Assembly: GCA_027596075.1 (NCBI GenBank)
Contig: JADGJC010000224.1
Coordinates: forward strand, 1-64,000
Direction of reading: 5' to 3'
Origin: Rhizophlyctis rosea
Lineage: Eukaryota; Chytridiomycota; Chytridiomycetes; Rhizophlyctidales; Rhizophlyctidaceae
Length of the DNA stretch: 64,000 nt
Both the position numbers and the translations under genes were made by a program. Below, piece by piece: positions 45,681 to 61,042 of this stretch. The notes under the pieces were generated by a model, which saw only the letters and a program-made list of their open reading frames with translations, made no database searches and was not told the DNA's origin. Numbering within the stretch: the first letter of the stretch is position 1; each line of letters begins with the position of its first letter.

Positions 45681-47878
45681 ATGGGTAACAATACAAACCG
45701 GGCGACGGCTCAACCACTTGGCGGATCCAGGAGCGGTTCAGCATCCCGAAGCCGGAAGGGTTCTCCTCTCATTGTTCGATCTTCGACTCCCAACAGTACC
45801 TCATCGTCAAATTCGAGCCCGTTCCTGGCAAAATCAGAATTCATGGGTGTAGCATTAGCCGCTAATCAGTTCTGGGAAGGGGATCCTTTCCCTCGTGCCG
45901 CAACTCCGGCAGAACCACCTGGACCTGAAACGCAGGGCATCGAAAAGCTGAATGGTTCTGAGATTCCGTCAACTCAATCCATCGCAACAGTACAACCGCC
46001 GCCAAAAAGTGATCGACCGATTAGAAAATGTCCCGTTGACCCTCCACCTCCTTCAAAAAATACAAAACAGCAAATCACACCGGTTGCTGGTGCGACGAAA
46101 CAAATGGCAATGGAGCAGCCTAGTGCGCCGACTGCTGCCACCAAGCAAGCTCCAGCCAACCCTTCACGACCACCTTCTAGCGCGGCGAAGAAACCCACAA
46201 CAAAATCATCCTTACCTCCCAACAGCACCAACAAACCAACAACAACGTCCACCCAACATTCCCAACGCCCACCAACCCCATCAAACTCGCTCGCGAAACC
46301 CACCAATAACCCCCAGCAACTCCGACCCGACACCCCCAAATCCCGCCCAAAAGCCCAAGAAGCCAAAATGCTCTCAGCCCTCTCATCTGTCTCCGGCAAC
46401 CTCCAACTCCCCACAGCCGTCGAACCCGCCCTCCTAACGGCCATTGTCTCCGGATCTGTCAACTCCAAGAAAACCCAAACAACAGGCGTGTTCCAGATTC
46501 TGAACGAGCAACATGCATTACAGACAAAAGTGGACCCGGCGTATTGTCCGTTTCCGTGTCGGTTCTTGCATACGGCGAATACTATGGATGGGTCACATCG
46601 TATCAGTAGGTAGAGTTTTTCGTACCCATTTTTAAGTTTCACTGGCGTGGGGTTATCATTTTGCTCACACATTGGACCGACGTAACTTCAGATACTCCCA
46701 CCCAAACGCATTCTACGGCATGCAACCCACAAAACCCATCCCACTAGACTGGGTCCAAGTACCCCGCGCAGACACATTCACCCTCGGCAACGGCGTCGTC
46801 ATTCTCGGCGGCTCATACTACAAGCGCGTCAAAGGTGCTCATGGAACAGCAATAAGAGTCAAAGGCCTTATAGCCGTTGGAGTAATGGACCATAAATGCG
46901 ACGACATAAGGAAGAACATTTCAGCCGGTGGACCGATCGTGAAACCAGTTGTAGTGAACGTGTTACCGTCCGAGTCGACCGTTCCGTTTCCGCTGTGGTA
47001 TTTTAGGGAGGGGACGAGGATTGGACGGCATTTGAGGTTGGGTGAGGGCAGTTTTTTGGATAGTGATTGTGTGATTCATGGGCCTTTTACGTGAGTGGGA
47101 CTCTTGTGTTGTGGAATTTCATATAGGGAGGATGACCTCTAGTCGCGCAAAGGTTGACATTGACACACAACTTTTTGACAGGTACAAAGAAATCTCCTTC
47201 TGCGAAAATGAAATCATCCATGCCGACGGAACATTCGCCCGTTTTCATGACAATTCCAATGAACTGCTGCCGGTTCCAGGTGGAGCACCACCACCCTCAT
47301 ATCAGCGTCCACACACATCTTCATCCCACAAACCCAAACTCCCTGAAAAAAGAATCTACGTCGAAATGTGCATGGACCGCCTCCTCAACCCCCTCCCCAT
47401 CTCCGCAATGGGCACCGAAGAAGATTTCCGCTCCTCCCTAGGCCTCAACGCCCGCGACGCCGCGGCCGCAACAATAGTCACAGCCGCCGTCGCCGCTTCC
47501 GCCGCCGCAGTCGTCTCTTCCACCCCTTCAATACCCCTCAAACCCTTGTCCTCCTCCCCGGCAGAAGGACCCCGACTAGACTGCTTCGGGTACGACTCCA
47601 CAATCCTCCCGACATCCCTTTCAGCAGCACTGTGGAGGAGTAAAGCAATAAGTCATGTGAACGCTATTGATGCGGATGCGATACGGTTAGCGGATGATGA
47701 GAGGAAGTGTGGGTATTGTGGGGTTTTGAAGGGGAGGGAGAAGTTGAGGGTTTGTGTTAGGTGTAGGGGGGTTCGGTATTGTAGTCCGGAGTGTTTGGAG
47801 AAGGGGTGGAAGGGGGGCCATAGGAGGTGGTGTTTGAGTAGGGGGAAGGGTGGGGATGGGGGTGGGAAGGGGGTTTGA
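45681..47878 (+). CDS. MYND zinc-finger protein
   Basis: Three exons (45681-46609, 46692-47090, 47182-47878) close to 674 residues. The first 290 residues are Ser/Pro/Thr/Gln-rich and disordered. About 295-450 form a folded part (CPFPCRFLHT, YSHPNAFYGMQPTKPIPLDW, GNGVVILGGSYYKRVKG, FPLWYFREGTRIGRHLRLG) that I cannot assign. An Ala-rich helix lies near 545-575. A C-terminal MYND finger has the C-x2-C...C-x2-C...C-x3-C...H-x3-C pattern (CGYCGVLKGR, CVRCRGVRYCSPECL, GHRRWC). MYND fingers bind Pro-rich peptides in transcriptional and signalling complexes. The last 240 bp are unusually G-rich on the coding strand. Likely regulatory; exact role unknown. Confidence 0.76.
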
Positions 47879-48046
47879 GGTTTTGTGAGGTTTTTAGATG
47901 TGGTGTTCTTGAGGTGTTTGTATCTATGAGTGGTAATAGAAGTCTTCTGTTTCGACATGGTCCAAATGTGTGAGAAGCTGCCAAGATCTCCTAAAAGATG
48001 CAATGAAGCATGTCGCATCGGACCCCGTTGTTGACACGATATATTT

Positions 48047-48852
48047 CTAAGTATCTTCAAAGACATGAGCTACTGGAAACGCGCCAATAGTTGCACGTGT
48101 TTGGTTGAACCCAAAAGCCCATCCATCGTCAAACCGCTGCGGACATACCGCAAGTTAGTGCAGATACTTGCCATGCCCCCGTCGGAGAAAACATTCGAAC
48201 AGTATCGCCGGCTTACCTGAATCAACACCACCGAATCTCCTGGCGTCAAAGCCATCTCATCCTTCCCTGTGGGCACAAAGGGTTCCAGAGCAATACACAA
48301 TATGGCGGAAGTCAGTAAGGAGAAGTCGATTATTGTATCTGGTTGTATTAGCTGTACGGATTCGCTCTTATTCATGCTGACAGCTGAATCCTTATGGCTG
48401 ATCCGGACAGGGGTTGTGTCTGCGCCGACCAACTCGACGCTTTCAGGAATCAATTTTGGCTCAGCAGCGGCGGCGGTAGATGTATTGGGCTCCGAAGGAC
48501 TTGAATGGGCGGTTGCGGTCGAGGAAGGCAATCTCCGCCATATTGTTCGTTCTTTCAGTTTGCAGTTTTGCTTCCACCATCCGCGCTCACGTTGAGGTTG
48601 CTTGCCAGTAGGAAGGGGTGTGAGGATGTCTGTGACATAATCGTTGGGAATTGTTGCGCTCAATGAAGTTGATGTCGGTGGGTGAATGGGCAGGGTAGAA
48701 TTGGAGGGAAGCGGGTGAAGATCATTAGTTTGTTGATCTGCCTCAGTCTCGAATTGTGCGGTCAGGGTATCTACTTGTTGCGCAAAATGGGTGAAAGCAG
48801 CAAGAGAGGAAGTACGAGGGGGCGGCGTAGGCCGGAAGTAATTGATGTTCAT
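48047..48852 (-). CDS. SH3-domain protein
   Basis: Two exons (48217-48852 and 48047-48136) give 241 residues. The first 150 residues are Ser/Thr/Pro-rich with a basic patch (KLKERTIWRRL). The C-terminal 70 residues form an SH3 domain split by the intron: ALEPFVPTGKDEMALTPGD (ALYDY-like start), SVVLIQRFDDGWAFGFN (DDGW-like core) and ATIGAFPVAHV (the usual G-x-FP-x-x-Y/H-V end). SH3 domains bind PxxP peptides and act in actin, endocytic or polarity complexes. Exon 1 alone would look complete, ending in an intron-encoded tail, so single-ORF prediction would miss the end of the domain. Head-to-head with DBP2, 320 bp apart. Confidence 0.75.
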
Positions 48853-49172
48853 AGTGATGTGCGTAGTACATACAGTCGCATTTTATTTTGAACTACTATT
48901 GAGAGGGAAAAAGTGCAAGCAGCCACAGGCCCCTGCCCTGATATTCAGGCTGGACCCTGAGATAGCGGCGCAGCAGTATACTGTGCCTTCCAAATTGCCC
49001 ATTTCATCACGTGCAAGTATGACACGGCATGACGTGGCTGCGGGATCGTAGCGTCAGCCAATCTCAAGAGCCGAAACTCAATCCTTGCTTCTGCGCTTTT
49101 TACTTTCTCAACCTGAATATCCTGCTGAGAGATCTATTAAGCGAATACAATACAAATCAGCAGCAAAACAAC
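48853..49172. promoter_or_regulatory. Bidirectional upstream region SH3 / DBP2
   Basis: 320 bp between divergent starts; no clear TATA box or gene. Confidence 0.4.
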
Positions 49173-52182
<3,010 letters not shown>

Positions 52183-52634
52183 ACGGCTTTTTGTGTTCAT
52201 GCGGAGGAGTGACAGGGCAGATATATTGCTGTCAAGAGGAGGAAAAGAAACTGCGCATTTTGCCATTCGTAGATTGTGAAATGCTTTTCCCATTTTGCAG
52301 GGCTAGCTCAGTGATGCTCAGAAATTTGCGCGTTTCTTGACTGGTGTGCTACAATTTTTGCGTTATGTATACATTTTTTGCACAGGGAATGAAAAACGAT
52401 GTCTTTGTATAAACAGGGTTTGTTCATCTTTTTGTGGCGGGTGGGGGTCCGTTGTGATTTGGGAAATGGATGTCATATGTACGATTTACCAATCATACTA
52501 TCAATGGGTTTTTGTCAGCTTCACTGCATCGCTGTAATGGGTGGGCGAGCAGGAAGGCCATGGCTTGCTGGAATCTGGAGAATCGGTGTTCAGATAGTAG
52601 CACAAGGGCTATGTGTTTTTGCGCAGGTTTTATT
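52183..52634. other. Convergent intergenic region
   Basis: 452 bp between DBP2 and the BABAM1-like 3' ends; AT-rich, no gene seen. Confidence 0.5.
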
Positions 52635-53959
52635 TTACCTCTTCGTCGCCCGTGTCAGCTCGAAGATCCATCCAGCCGACTGATTCTCTATCCAATCGCT
52701 GAGAATCGTGTAAATGTCCTGAGGGTGTGAGGATGTTTGCATTATCAAAATTCTGTAAAGGTATATGTGGTATGGTTCAAGTATTTTCGTAGGACTTACC
52801 TGGACCTGGTTATCTTCCGACTGGCGGAACAGACGGAGGAAGAAGTGCAGGGAAGATGCAAAAAATTGTGAGTAATCCTGCATGCAAATGACCCGAGACA
52901 TTCCCCGCGGATTTATTGGTCCCCCACACTTACCTGTTTGTCATGAAGATATAGTACATCCAGGAATGTTCGGTCGTTTTGCGCGATTTGTTTGAACTGC
53001 CGGGTCGGACAATTGGAAGCCATGTTTGATCGATTGTGTCAATGAGATATTGTGGACAGCCGCCGACATGTTTACCTCGGCTGTATCTTCCGATGGTATT
53101 GATGGAATGACGTGACTTCGACCGAAGATCAGGATGACGCGAAGGACGTAGTTGTCTTTTTGAGTTGGGATGAAGGGTTGTCTGATTGGAGGATGTCAGC
53201 GTTTAGGAAATGAGGATCCACAGGAAGATGTGGTTTGGTGTTGGCGAAGCTACATACATTGCATGGTATAAGGAGGATAGGTCTGTGCAGATGATTTGGA
53301 CAGCAGGAATTGGTGAATTTGTCCACGAGATTCGACAATCAGATGTTGATTGATCGCGTACCGCAAGCAGGAATCTGTTCATTGACAACGTCCAATATGT
53401 CGATGTCAGCCATCACGGATTCGATGTTCGTTGGAATGGATGAGAAAGGCGGGTGGCTAGAGTGCTATGTACGATCCCTTGTGAGTTCGGGTCCAGCCTT
53501 TGGAGGCCCACTTTCGCAACGGCTGATACAATACCCACCCACACCGCTGTTTCCGCTAGTGTGCAGACGGCAAACTCGTGCGTTTTGTTGAGAAGCGATT
53601 TTTGATAGATGAAACGTTTCATGAGCTTCTTGGTTAGCTCCAATCGGGTCCTGGGAACTTTGTGAGTGCTTTTATAAGGTCCAAAAGGGCAGCACCCAAG
53701 TCTTTTGTTTACGTTATTTGTCCATTTAGGGGCATAAGTTCGCCACCCATTTCAGGACCCACCTGTTGGTGGTCCGGTCGTCAATATGGTCGAAGAATAG
53801 GGACGACTGCCTGTTATCCTTACGTCCGCGCAGAACACCTAGTGTGAGGCAACGTAAGCCTTCGGTTTGGGGGATATAGACGCGTCGATATCGTTGAGAC
53901 TCACCACACGTTCCCTGAGCATTGTAGACGCTGCGTGACAGTTGGATAAGCTCCTTCAT
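52635..53959 (-). CDS. BABAM1/MERIT40-like protein
   Basis: Multi-exon minus-strand gene ending at a TAA at 52635. Segments resemble the vWA-like BABAM1/MERIT40 subunit of the BRCC36 deubiquitinase complexes (BRISC, BRCA1-A): TKKLMKRFIYQKSLLNKTHEF followed by AVCTLAETAVW (compare KMIEMF...KSHEFALV...TAW in animals), IPTQKDNYVLRVILIFGRS, FKQIAQNDRTFLDVLYLHDK, and a final helix with FFLRLFRQSEDN, DIYTILSDWIENQ and IFELTRATKR. Joins in the C-terminal half agree in phase; one needs a GTAGCT donor near 53250. The N-terminus (ATG 53959, MKELIQLSRSVYNAQGTC, then SSLFFDHIDD) lacks the usual first vWA strand, and the exon around 53470-53560 is unsure. It would scaffold K63-ubiquitin editing in DNA repair or signalling. 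Confidence 0.65.
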
Positions 53960-54705
53960 ATGATGAGTTAGCGTGAGCAAAAATTCACACTGCTGTAGAA
54001 ATGCTCACCAGTCGTTTGCAGGACACTCTTATTCACTTGAAATGATATTGAAGATGTGTAGAAGATGGGGAGAAACAGATGGGAAACATCAGCCCTTAGC
54101 ACAGTCAGTTTGGAGCCAACGTGGCTCTTTTGGCTTTGGATCCAGCTGCAGCCGGATAACGGGGTTTCCTGGTCACCAGTGAACCCGAGTTCAGGGTATT
54201 GATAGGGGTAGTTGCATATTACATTTCGGATTTCAATTTATCATACGGGATCATTGCCCGCCATAGTTGGCCTGCAGATATTGGACGATAACAGACACTG
54301 CACCACCACCCGGCGTACGGTACTGGTTGCACCAGATGCTGCACCAGGCAGCACCAGGCCCAGGATGTGTATTTTTTTGTAGCATTGCCCCTCCCGTTGG
54401 GTCCAAGGAGTTCCCAGAGGCCCGAAATCCCTTTGCCGCAATCGTGGACTTATGGCTGCGCCACCTTACACAAGGTCCGACCGGTATGAGCCCATCCATT
54501 CGAATCGGGCCGATGACTTTGTCAGGCGCATCCATACCGCCCGAACACACCGGGAAAAAAATCTTCCCGCTTTCGCTTGGCACTGTCAGCAAGCGTGAGA
54601 CTGTGAGAGTGTGTGAGATGAGCCTCAGCCAGATCTTGCCCAAACCCACGCGACCGTGTTTTGAAACGCCCCCACGTCACCTTCCCACACGCGGGATCAA
54701 GATCA

Positions 54706-54712
54706 TATAAAA
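54706..54712 (+). promoter_or_regulatory. TATA box of INO1
   Basis: TATAAAA followed by a CT-rich leader, about 430 bp before the ATG; the distance is explained by a 5' UTR intron. Confidence 0.6.
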
Positions 54713-54870
54713 TGGAGGTGCCATACCTTTCCCCCTTTTGCCTCTCTTTGTTCATCCGCCGAACAAATCATTCTCACGCTTTCAATAGCTAATTCAAATC
54801 TGCTTTCGTGACCTTAGTGTCCAACCAACGCTTTTCAACAGCTCAACCCTGGAGTAATCGCCCACCACGT

Positions 54871-54985
54871 GTAAGTATTCAAAAAGTCTCGGGCATACGC
54901 CTGTTATCCTTATGAACGCGTTCCGTCAATGTTTTCTGCCGTTCTCATCAATTTCATGTTATAAATCTAAAAAATATGTCTCCAG
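54871..54985 (+). other. 5' UTR intron of INO1
   Basis: GTAAGT donor at 54871 after CACCACGT and a pyrimidine/AT-rich acceptor ending CTCCAG at 54985; 115 bp, wholly upstream of the ATG. The E-box-like CACGTG (ICRE core) overlaps the donor. Confidence 0.55.
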
Positions 54986-55136
54986 TCTCCAATCAGCTTT
55001 TCTCGTCCCACAACCAACACCGAGGCTCTAGGCGGACGTTCCCCAAACCTCGAGTTGCGTGAAAACCTTCCAAGACCACGGTCAAGAACCTGCTTTCACC
55101 TCTACAATCAAAAAACACAAAAAACACCAATTAAAA

Positions 55137-56909
55137 ATGGCCCCTCAAACTCAACACTCTCTCCCCGTTGGCGACGCTGCGCCGGAATTTTTCCGTGTCC
55201 AGTCCGAGAATGTGACTTACACCGACGAGCACATTCTGTCTCGGTACACTTACCGTGACTCCAAGGTCGTGCGTGGCGACGGTAACATCTCCGTTGTCCC
55301 GACCGAAAAGGTGTACAACTTCAAAACTACCAGGACCGTTCCTCGTGTGGGGTAAGTGCGAAGGAAGAATCTTTAGATCCGCTAATATCATATGCCTAAA
55401 CGCGAATCTTACTTCTTACACAGTCTGATGATGGTCGGCTGGGGTGGTAACAACGGATCCACTCTCACTGCTTCCATCATTGCGAACCGCCGCAACGTGA
55501 CGTGGCGCACGAAGGAAGGTGTCCAAACCCCCAACTACTACGGTTCCGTCACCCAGGCTTCGACCTTGAAGCTCGGCATTGACGAGAAGGGCCAAGATGT
55601 CTACGTCCCCTTCAACAGCATCTTGCCCATGGTCCACCCCAACGACTTTGTCCTCGGTGGTTGGGACATCAGCGGTGCTAACCTCGCCGAGGCCATGGAG
55701 CGTGCTCAAGTCTTGGAATACGACTTGCAGCGCCAAGTCCGCGACGAGATGGCCCAGTTCAAGCCCCTCCCTTCCATCTACTACCCGGACTACATTGCCG
55801 CTAACCAAAGCGACCGTGCCGACAACTTGATCAAGGGTAGCAAGCAAGAGCACCTTGAGCAGATCCGCAAGGACATCCGCGACTTCAAGGCTGCTCACGA
55901 CCTTGAGCGTGTGATCGTCATCTGGACTGCCAACACTGAGCGTTACTCTGACGTAAGTTAATCATACCCTAGACTTTTCCACAGACCATCTGACTTACTC
56001 GTTGTCACTTTCACAGATCCTCGCCGGCGTCAACGACACCGCCGACAACCTCCTCAAAGCCGTCCAAGAAGGCCACGAAGAAATCGCCCCCTCCACCATC
56101 TTCGCCCTCGCCTGTATCCTCGAGCACACCCCCTTCGTCAACGGCTCCCCCCAAAACACCTTCGTCCCCGGCGTCATCGACCTCGCCTCCCGCGAAAAGG
56201 TCTACATCGGCGGCGACGACTTCAAGTCCGGCCAAACCAAGGTCAAGTCCGTCCTCGTCGACTTCCTCGTCAACGCCGGTATCAAGCCTCTAGCCATCAC
56301 TTCCTACAACCACTTGGGTAACAACGACGGCAAGAACTTGTCTGCGCCTCAGCAGTTCCGGTCTAAGGAGATTTCGAAGAGTAACGTCGTGGATGATATG
56401 GTGGCTGCTAACCCGATCTTGTACAAGAAGGGTGAGCACCCCGACCACATCGTTGTCATCAAGTACGCTCCGGCGGTTGGTGACAGCAAGCGTGCTCTTG
56501 ATGAGTACGTGAGCGAGATCTTCATGGGGTCAGTTTTCATATTTTCCATTGCCAATCTCTTTTGTGATTTATGGCCTAACAATCATTTACAAACAGTGGC
56601 CGCAACACCATCTCCCTCTACAACGTCTGCGAAGACTCCCTCCTCGCCTCCCCCCTCATCATCGACTTGGCCGTCATCACCGAGCTCATGACCCGCATCG
56701 AGTACAAGACCGACGACATGGAGGACTACGCTCCCTTCCACGCCGTCTTGTCCGTGTTGAGCTACATGCTCAAGGCCCCCATGGTGCCCCCCGGCACCCC
56801 TGTCGTCAACGCTCTCGCCAAGCAGCGCGCCGCCATGGAGAACATCTTCAGGGCTTGCATTGGCTTGCCCCCGCAGAACGATATGATGCTTGAGCACAGG
56901 GCTATCTAG
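55137..56909 (+). CDS. INO1: Inositol-3-phosphate synthase
   Basis: Four exons (55137-55351, 55424-55952, 56017-56528, 56597-56909) close to 522 residues, the normal length. INO1 converts glucose 6-phosphate to 1L-myo-inositol 3-phosphate with NAD+ in the cytosol, the first step of inositol and phosphatidylinositol synthesis. Landmarks: [22 protein letters not shown] (NAD-binding glycine loop, spanning the first intron), WGTKEG-like [128 protein letters not shown] and [21 protein letters not shown]. The third intron has a less usual GTCAGT donor. Exons 3 and 4 begin with strongly C-ending codons. All active-site regions intact. Confidence 0.98.
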
Positions 56910-57230
56910 ATAGCGAGTTTTGGGAAGCATGTTGTTGTAGTACGGTTCCTGTTGCAATAGGAATTTTGAATCCTTCGACCCTATATCGTGTGATGGCTTT
57001 GATGTGTGCAAAAGTTGATTGACTATGATTTGTGACTTTGTGGTGTTCCTGAAGAAAAATGTCGGTGGCCGTCGGCTCTTATATCCCATCTCATCTTCTT
57101 GGCCACTGTCCACCTGCTAATCATGACATTCTTATGTATAAAAGAATTCAATTAGGAAAAGGATATACTAATACCAAATGTATTAACTACTCATTACTAC
57201 TACCCCCTCATCTCTACCTAAAAACCTACC
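56910..57230. other. Convergent intergenic region
   Basis: 321 bp between INO1 and ERG7 3' ends; AT-rich, nothing seen. Confidence 0.5.
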
Positions 57231-60200
57231 CTACCAAAGCTTCTCATCCCCATACTTCCTCCCATAAACCCCCAAAGCCCACACCGTAAAGCTAAACTTA
57301 TAATTCGGGTACGCAATCATGGCGTTTTTATTGAACACCCCTTCAATCGCTTCCTGCTCCCACCGGCCGTCCGGTTGCTGTCGGGACGCGATCAGCTTTA
57401 TGCCGCGGCGGATGACATTCACGTCTGGATAGTTGGCGGCCATGAGAGCCAGGACGGACCAGGCGGTGTTGACGACTTGGGATTGGGTGTGGTGGACGTA
57501 GGTTAGGAGTTCGCAGGACTGTGTGTGGGGGAGTGGGAGGAGGGGATATGAAGGCGTTAGGATTGAGCAGATGCTTCGATGGACGACATTACAAGAGTTG
57601 CACCTCATACCTTATAACTCTCCCCCCACCCACCATCCTCCATCTGCACGCTAACCAACCAATCGCACGCCCGCCTAACATGCTCGCTGTTCGCATAGTT
57701 CTCCCCAACAGATGCCAACGCTTCGAGCGCGAACCACGTCCCGTATGTGAAACAAATAGCCCATCGACCATACCATCCGCCTTCCGAGAATTGGTCGCGT
57801 TTCAGGAACTCGATGCCGCGCGTGATGGCCGTGCTTTAAGTAAGGCGGAAGATGGTGTCAGTCGAGAGGGCTCTACTGAAAAAGGGCCAACGGGAATTGA
57901 CACCATGAGAAAGAACAATGCTGAAGAACTTACTCGATCTCCTCCGTCCGATACGTCGGATTCCGCTTCTTGAAGCTCTTAAACCCAAGCAACACCGCCG
58001 TCGTGCATTCAGGGTAACTGTACCCGACCATAATATCTCCAAACACTTCCGCCGGATTGATCCACTCCAACATCTTCGGTCCTCTTCTAGCCTCATACTC
58101 AGAGAACCCTCCATCGTCGTTCTGCATGCGGAGCAAGATGTCGACGGCTTCGCATAATCGCTCGTCGGAGACGGTCGGTTTGATGTAGCTATAAGATGGT
58201 GAGTTAGTGATATGTTGAAGAGGATGATCCGTGATGTGGAATGAAAGCACAAAGCGAAGATACATACTCAAGTTCATGCATCATGTAAATGCCCTTGATC
58301 GCTTCAGCCGTACAGTCCGTGATGGTATACCCTTGGTCACGACGACTGAAGGGCCAAGCACCCTTCGTCGCGTCTCGGTAACACCTATCGCGGTTCTTGG
58401 GATCTATCCGGATCTGTGCAGGATAGTGGAGGTTCATTCATGCTCATCCTTGTGTGCCTATTCAATATTAGAATCGGCCCCAAAATCATACCTGCTGAGA
58501 GTCAATGAAATCATACGTCCGCTTGACCATGTCATGGAACGGCTTTTCTTGCGCCAAGCCTGATCACGAATCAAACTTGTCAGCATTCACTAGAACCAAA
58601 TCATCTTCACATCTACCCACCACTCAAACAAGTAGCCTGAACAATCCAGCAAGCATCCCACAACTGACTGCCATCTGTTCCATTGAAGTACATCCCACTC
58701 TCCGACATCCTGTTAACGGTTGGCGTCAGCCATACCAACCCTCCCCAAGAAACTCATTGCGCGAACAAAATCTCACCAAAGATAATCCTTAGCATGCTCC
58801 ACATGCAACCGGAACCCCTTCGACTCCCGTCCCTCTTTCACGAACGTGCAGAGGAGATTCATCACTTTGTTGACCTTCATCGCCCAAGACGAAAGAATGA
58901 GACAAAATGGAAGAAAACGTCCTCAATAAGGCCAGTCTTAAGATAACCCACCGACGCAAGGTTCCCATAAAACGTATTCTCATCCTCCATCCTCAACTGC
59001 TCCCACGACTCGTCAATAGCCCATTGTCGTAATCGTTTCGACGCGAACTTCTCGTACAGGTTGAGGAAGACTGTGCCCATAAGGGTGAAGAAATGAGATA
59101 TCACTTGAACGTGGGAGAATGCAGGGATGGAAACACCCACAGTTCGCTACATTCAGAAGAGTGGTATGAGGGTAATAGACGTCAATCTCAGCAATATTGT
59201 TTCGCTGTTGGGCCCAGTTGATGGTGTTGTATGGTTGTGTGTAGAGTTCCTGATGGTGGTTGGGCGTGAGTGGAGTTCCAGAACAGGGAATATACTATTG
59301 GGGATCTCTTACCTCTCGCAACTCCCTAATTAAATCAGTCTCCTTCGCCTGAAATCGTTGAGCATACAGATACCCCATGGGCAAATACACCATGCGGGTG
59401 TGAATCCACCATCTTCCGGGGTGGACGGATAGGGAGTAAGGAAGAAGCCTGTACCGTCACATGTTGAGTTTGCACCACATTTTATGAACCGCAGCTGCTT
59501 CTTTCAACATACCACAACTCAGGCGGCACAGGGTTCATGCCCTCCCATTCGTAAACATTCAAGACAGACAACCAGAATTTACCCCAAGACGGGATGGAGG
59601 CAGCCCCTCCAAAGCTGTGCAGAGTAGCTCTGGCGCGGACCATGGCGGGATGGTCGCGATCTAGTCCTAGCAGGCGGCATGTGACGTAGTTGAGGGCGGT
59701 TCCGAAGCATGTTGAGTTGCATTCAATGTGACTAATCGGATGAGATGGATGTCAAACCAGCATGCATCAAACGCGCCGAGTGGCATAACAACAACATACA
59801 TGCCCCAACCCCCGTCCTCCTTCCTCGCACAGCCCAACAAGAACCGGATCATCTCCGCCCTACTATGTTCCGGGATGGGTTCGCCCGCGATGTACATGGC
59901 AATGACATAGCCGGGTGTGAGGAAGTGCGGACCGCCGTATGCACCGGCGAAGTGGCCGTCTTCGCATTGGAGGCGTTGGTAGAATGTTAGACCGTTGCGG
60001 GCTACCTCTAGAGGCGTGTTGGCTTTTGGGAGGGTGGGGACGTTCTGGGGCAGGTGTCAGGCAAGGGAGACTGGTACGGAGAGCTAAGATTGAACGCACC
60101 AAATGTAAGCCCAGCCAGTATTTGTCCGCCAAGGTTTGCGGCCATGACTCCGTTTCTTCCTTCGAAAGGTAGTGCCAGACTTGACGGCCGTCCACACTCT

Positions 60201-60264
60201 TCAGGCGCCACCTTGTCAAGTCGGTGTACTTTAGGTCTGCCGGCTTGTCGACTGCGGACAGCAT
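57231..60264 (-). CDS. ERG7: Lanosterol synthase (oxidosqualene cyclase)
   Basis: Multi-exon gene of about 730 codons, ATG at 60264 ([19 protein letters not shown]). It cyclises 2,3-oxidosqualene to lanosterol on ER or lipid-droplet membranes, the first ring-forming step to ergosterol. Landmarks: [91 protein letters not shown], the catalytic DCTAE (near 58310) in [85 protein letters not shown], and the C-terminal [22 protein letters not shown] repeats (QxxDGxW, e.g. QQPDGRW) are present. Complete; head-to-head with ERG25, 778 bp away. Confidence 0.97.
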
Positions 60265-61042
60265 ATCGAAGTGTGGGTTTTGAGGTAGAGAGTATAAGGT
60301 GTAGTCAGAACAAGACACTACGGTATGTGAAGGAATCTGACCGTGGGAAAACGTAATGGCCCTGGACAGTTGTTCAAGAATGAGGGGTGAGCCGCTTTGC
60401 CAACGCAAATATAGTCCCGGGTGGTTGACGGAGTCTTCACTGGCACCGTTCATCAGCCTACCTCTGCGTCGCGTGTCGTCTCCGCGAGGATGGGATTCGC
60501 ACGTGAAAGTGAAATGAAATTGCAGATGGTGGGCTCACTTTCACCAGAAGGATGTAAACAAATGCTATCAACGGCAGCCTTTCCGCCCTTGAGATGGTCT
60601 GATCTAGGCGCAGGTGTAAACGCGAACACGCAACACCAAGTCTCCAACTCTTTCGGAGCCTGTGTGTGGCTTAGCATTTCATGATGGCATACGTAAGCAT
60701 CGTGTGGCCTGATCCCTGGCCAGACTCATCTCATTGGTGGGTTTCATCATGGGTCTGGCCCGGGAAGACCCGCTCGCTGCACTGCTTCCATTAGATGCAT
60801 ATGCGTATTGTAGCGCGATGTAGTGATGGACCGATCATGAAACCTTTCTGTTGCCGCTGCTGCAACGGCATTGATCATATGATGATTGGTCGAACTTGCA
60901 AATTCTAACGTCAAATCCTGTATGTATATAAAGACCTGCAAAGCCAGTCCATACCCCTTACGACCCACATAGATACCACAGCTGTCCTCGTGTCAATCAC
61001 ACTCTCACCATCCCTGTGTCAAAACCCCACAAACTGCCGAAG
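60265..61042. promoter_or_regulatory. Bidirectional promoter ERG7 / ERG25
   Basis: 778 bp between the two sterol-gene starts. TATA box for ERG25 at 60925-60932; a GTAAACAAA motif at 60554-60562. I did not find a convincing sterol-regulatory (SRE) consensus by eye. Confidence 0.5.
60925..60932 (+). promoter_or_regulatory. TATA box of ERG25
   Basis: TATATAAA about 118 bp before the ERG25 ATG with a CA/CT-rich leader. Confidence 0.65.

Larger units (their letters stand above)
53960..55136. promoter_or_regulatory. Divergent region BABAM1-like / INO1, with INO1 leader
   Basis: 1,177 bp. Holds the INO1 TATA box, its leader with a 5' UTR intron, and a cluster of GCACCAG repeats (about 54313-54358). 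No other gene seen. Confidence 0.5.

Noticed and set aside
53810..54915. Shared CCTGTTATCCTTA at two places
   Set aside because: A single short match in unrelated contexts; chance coincidence.
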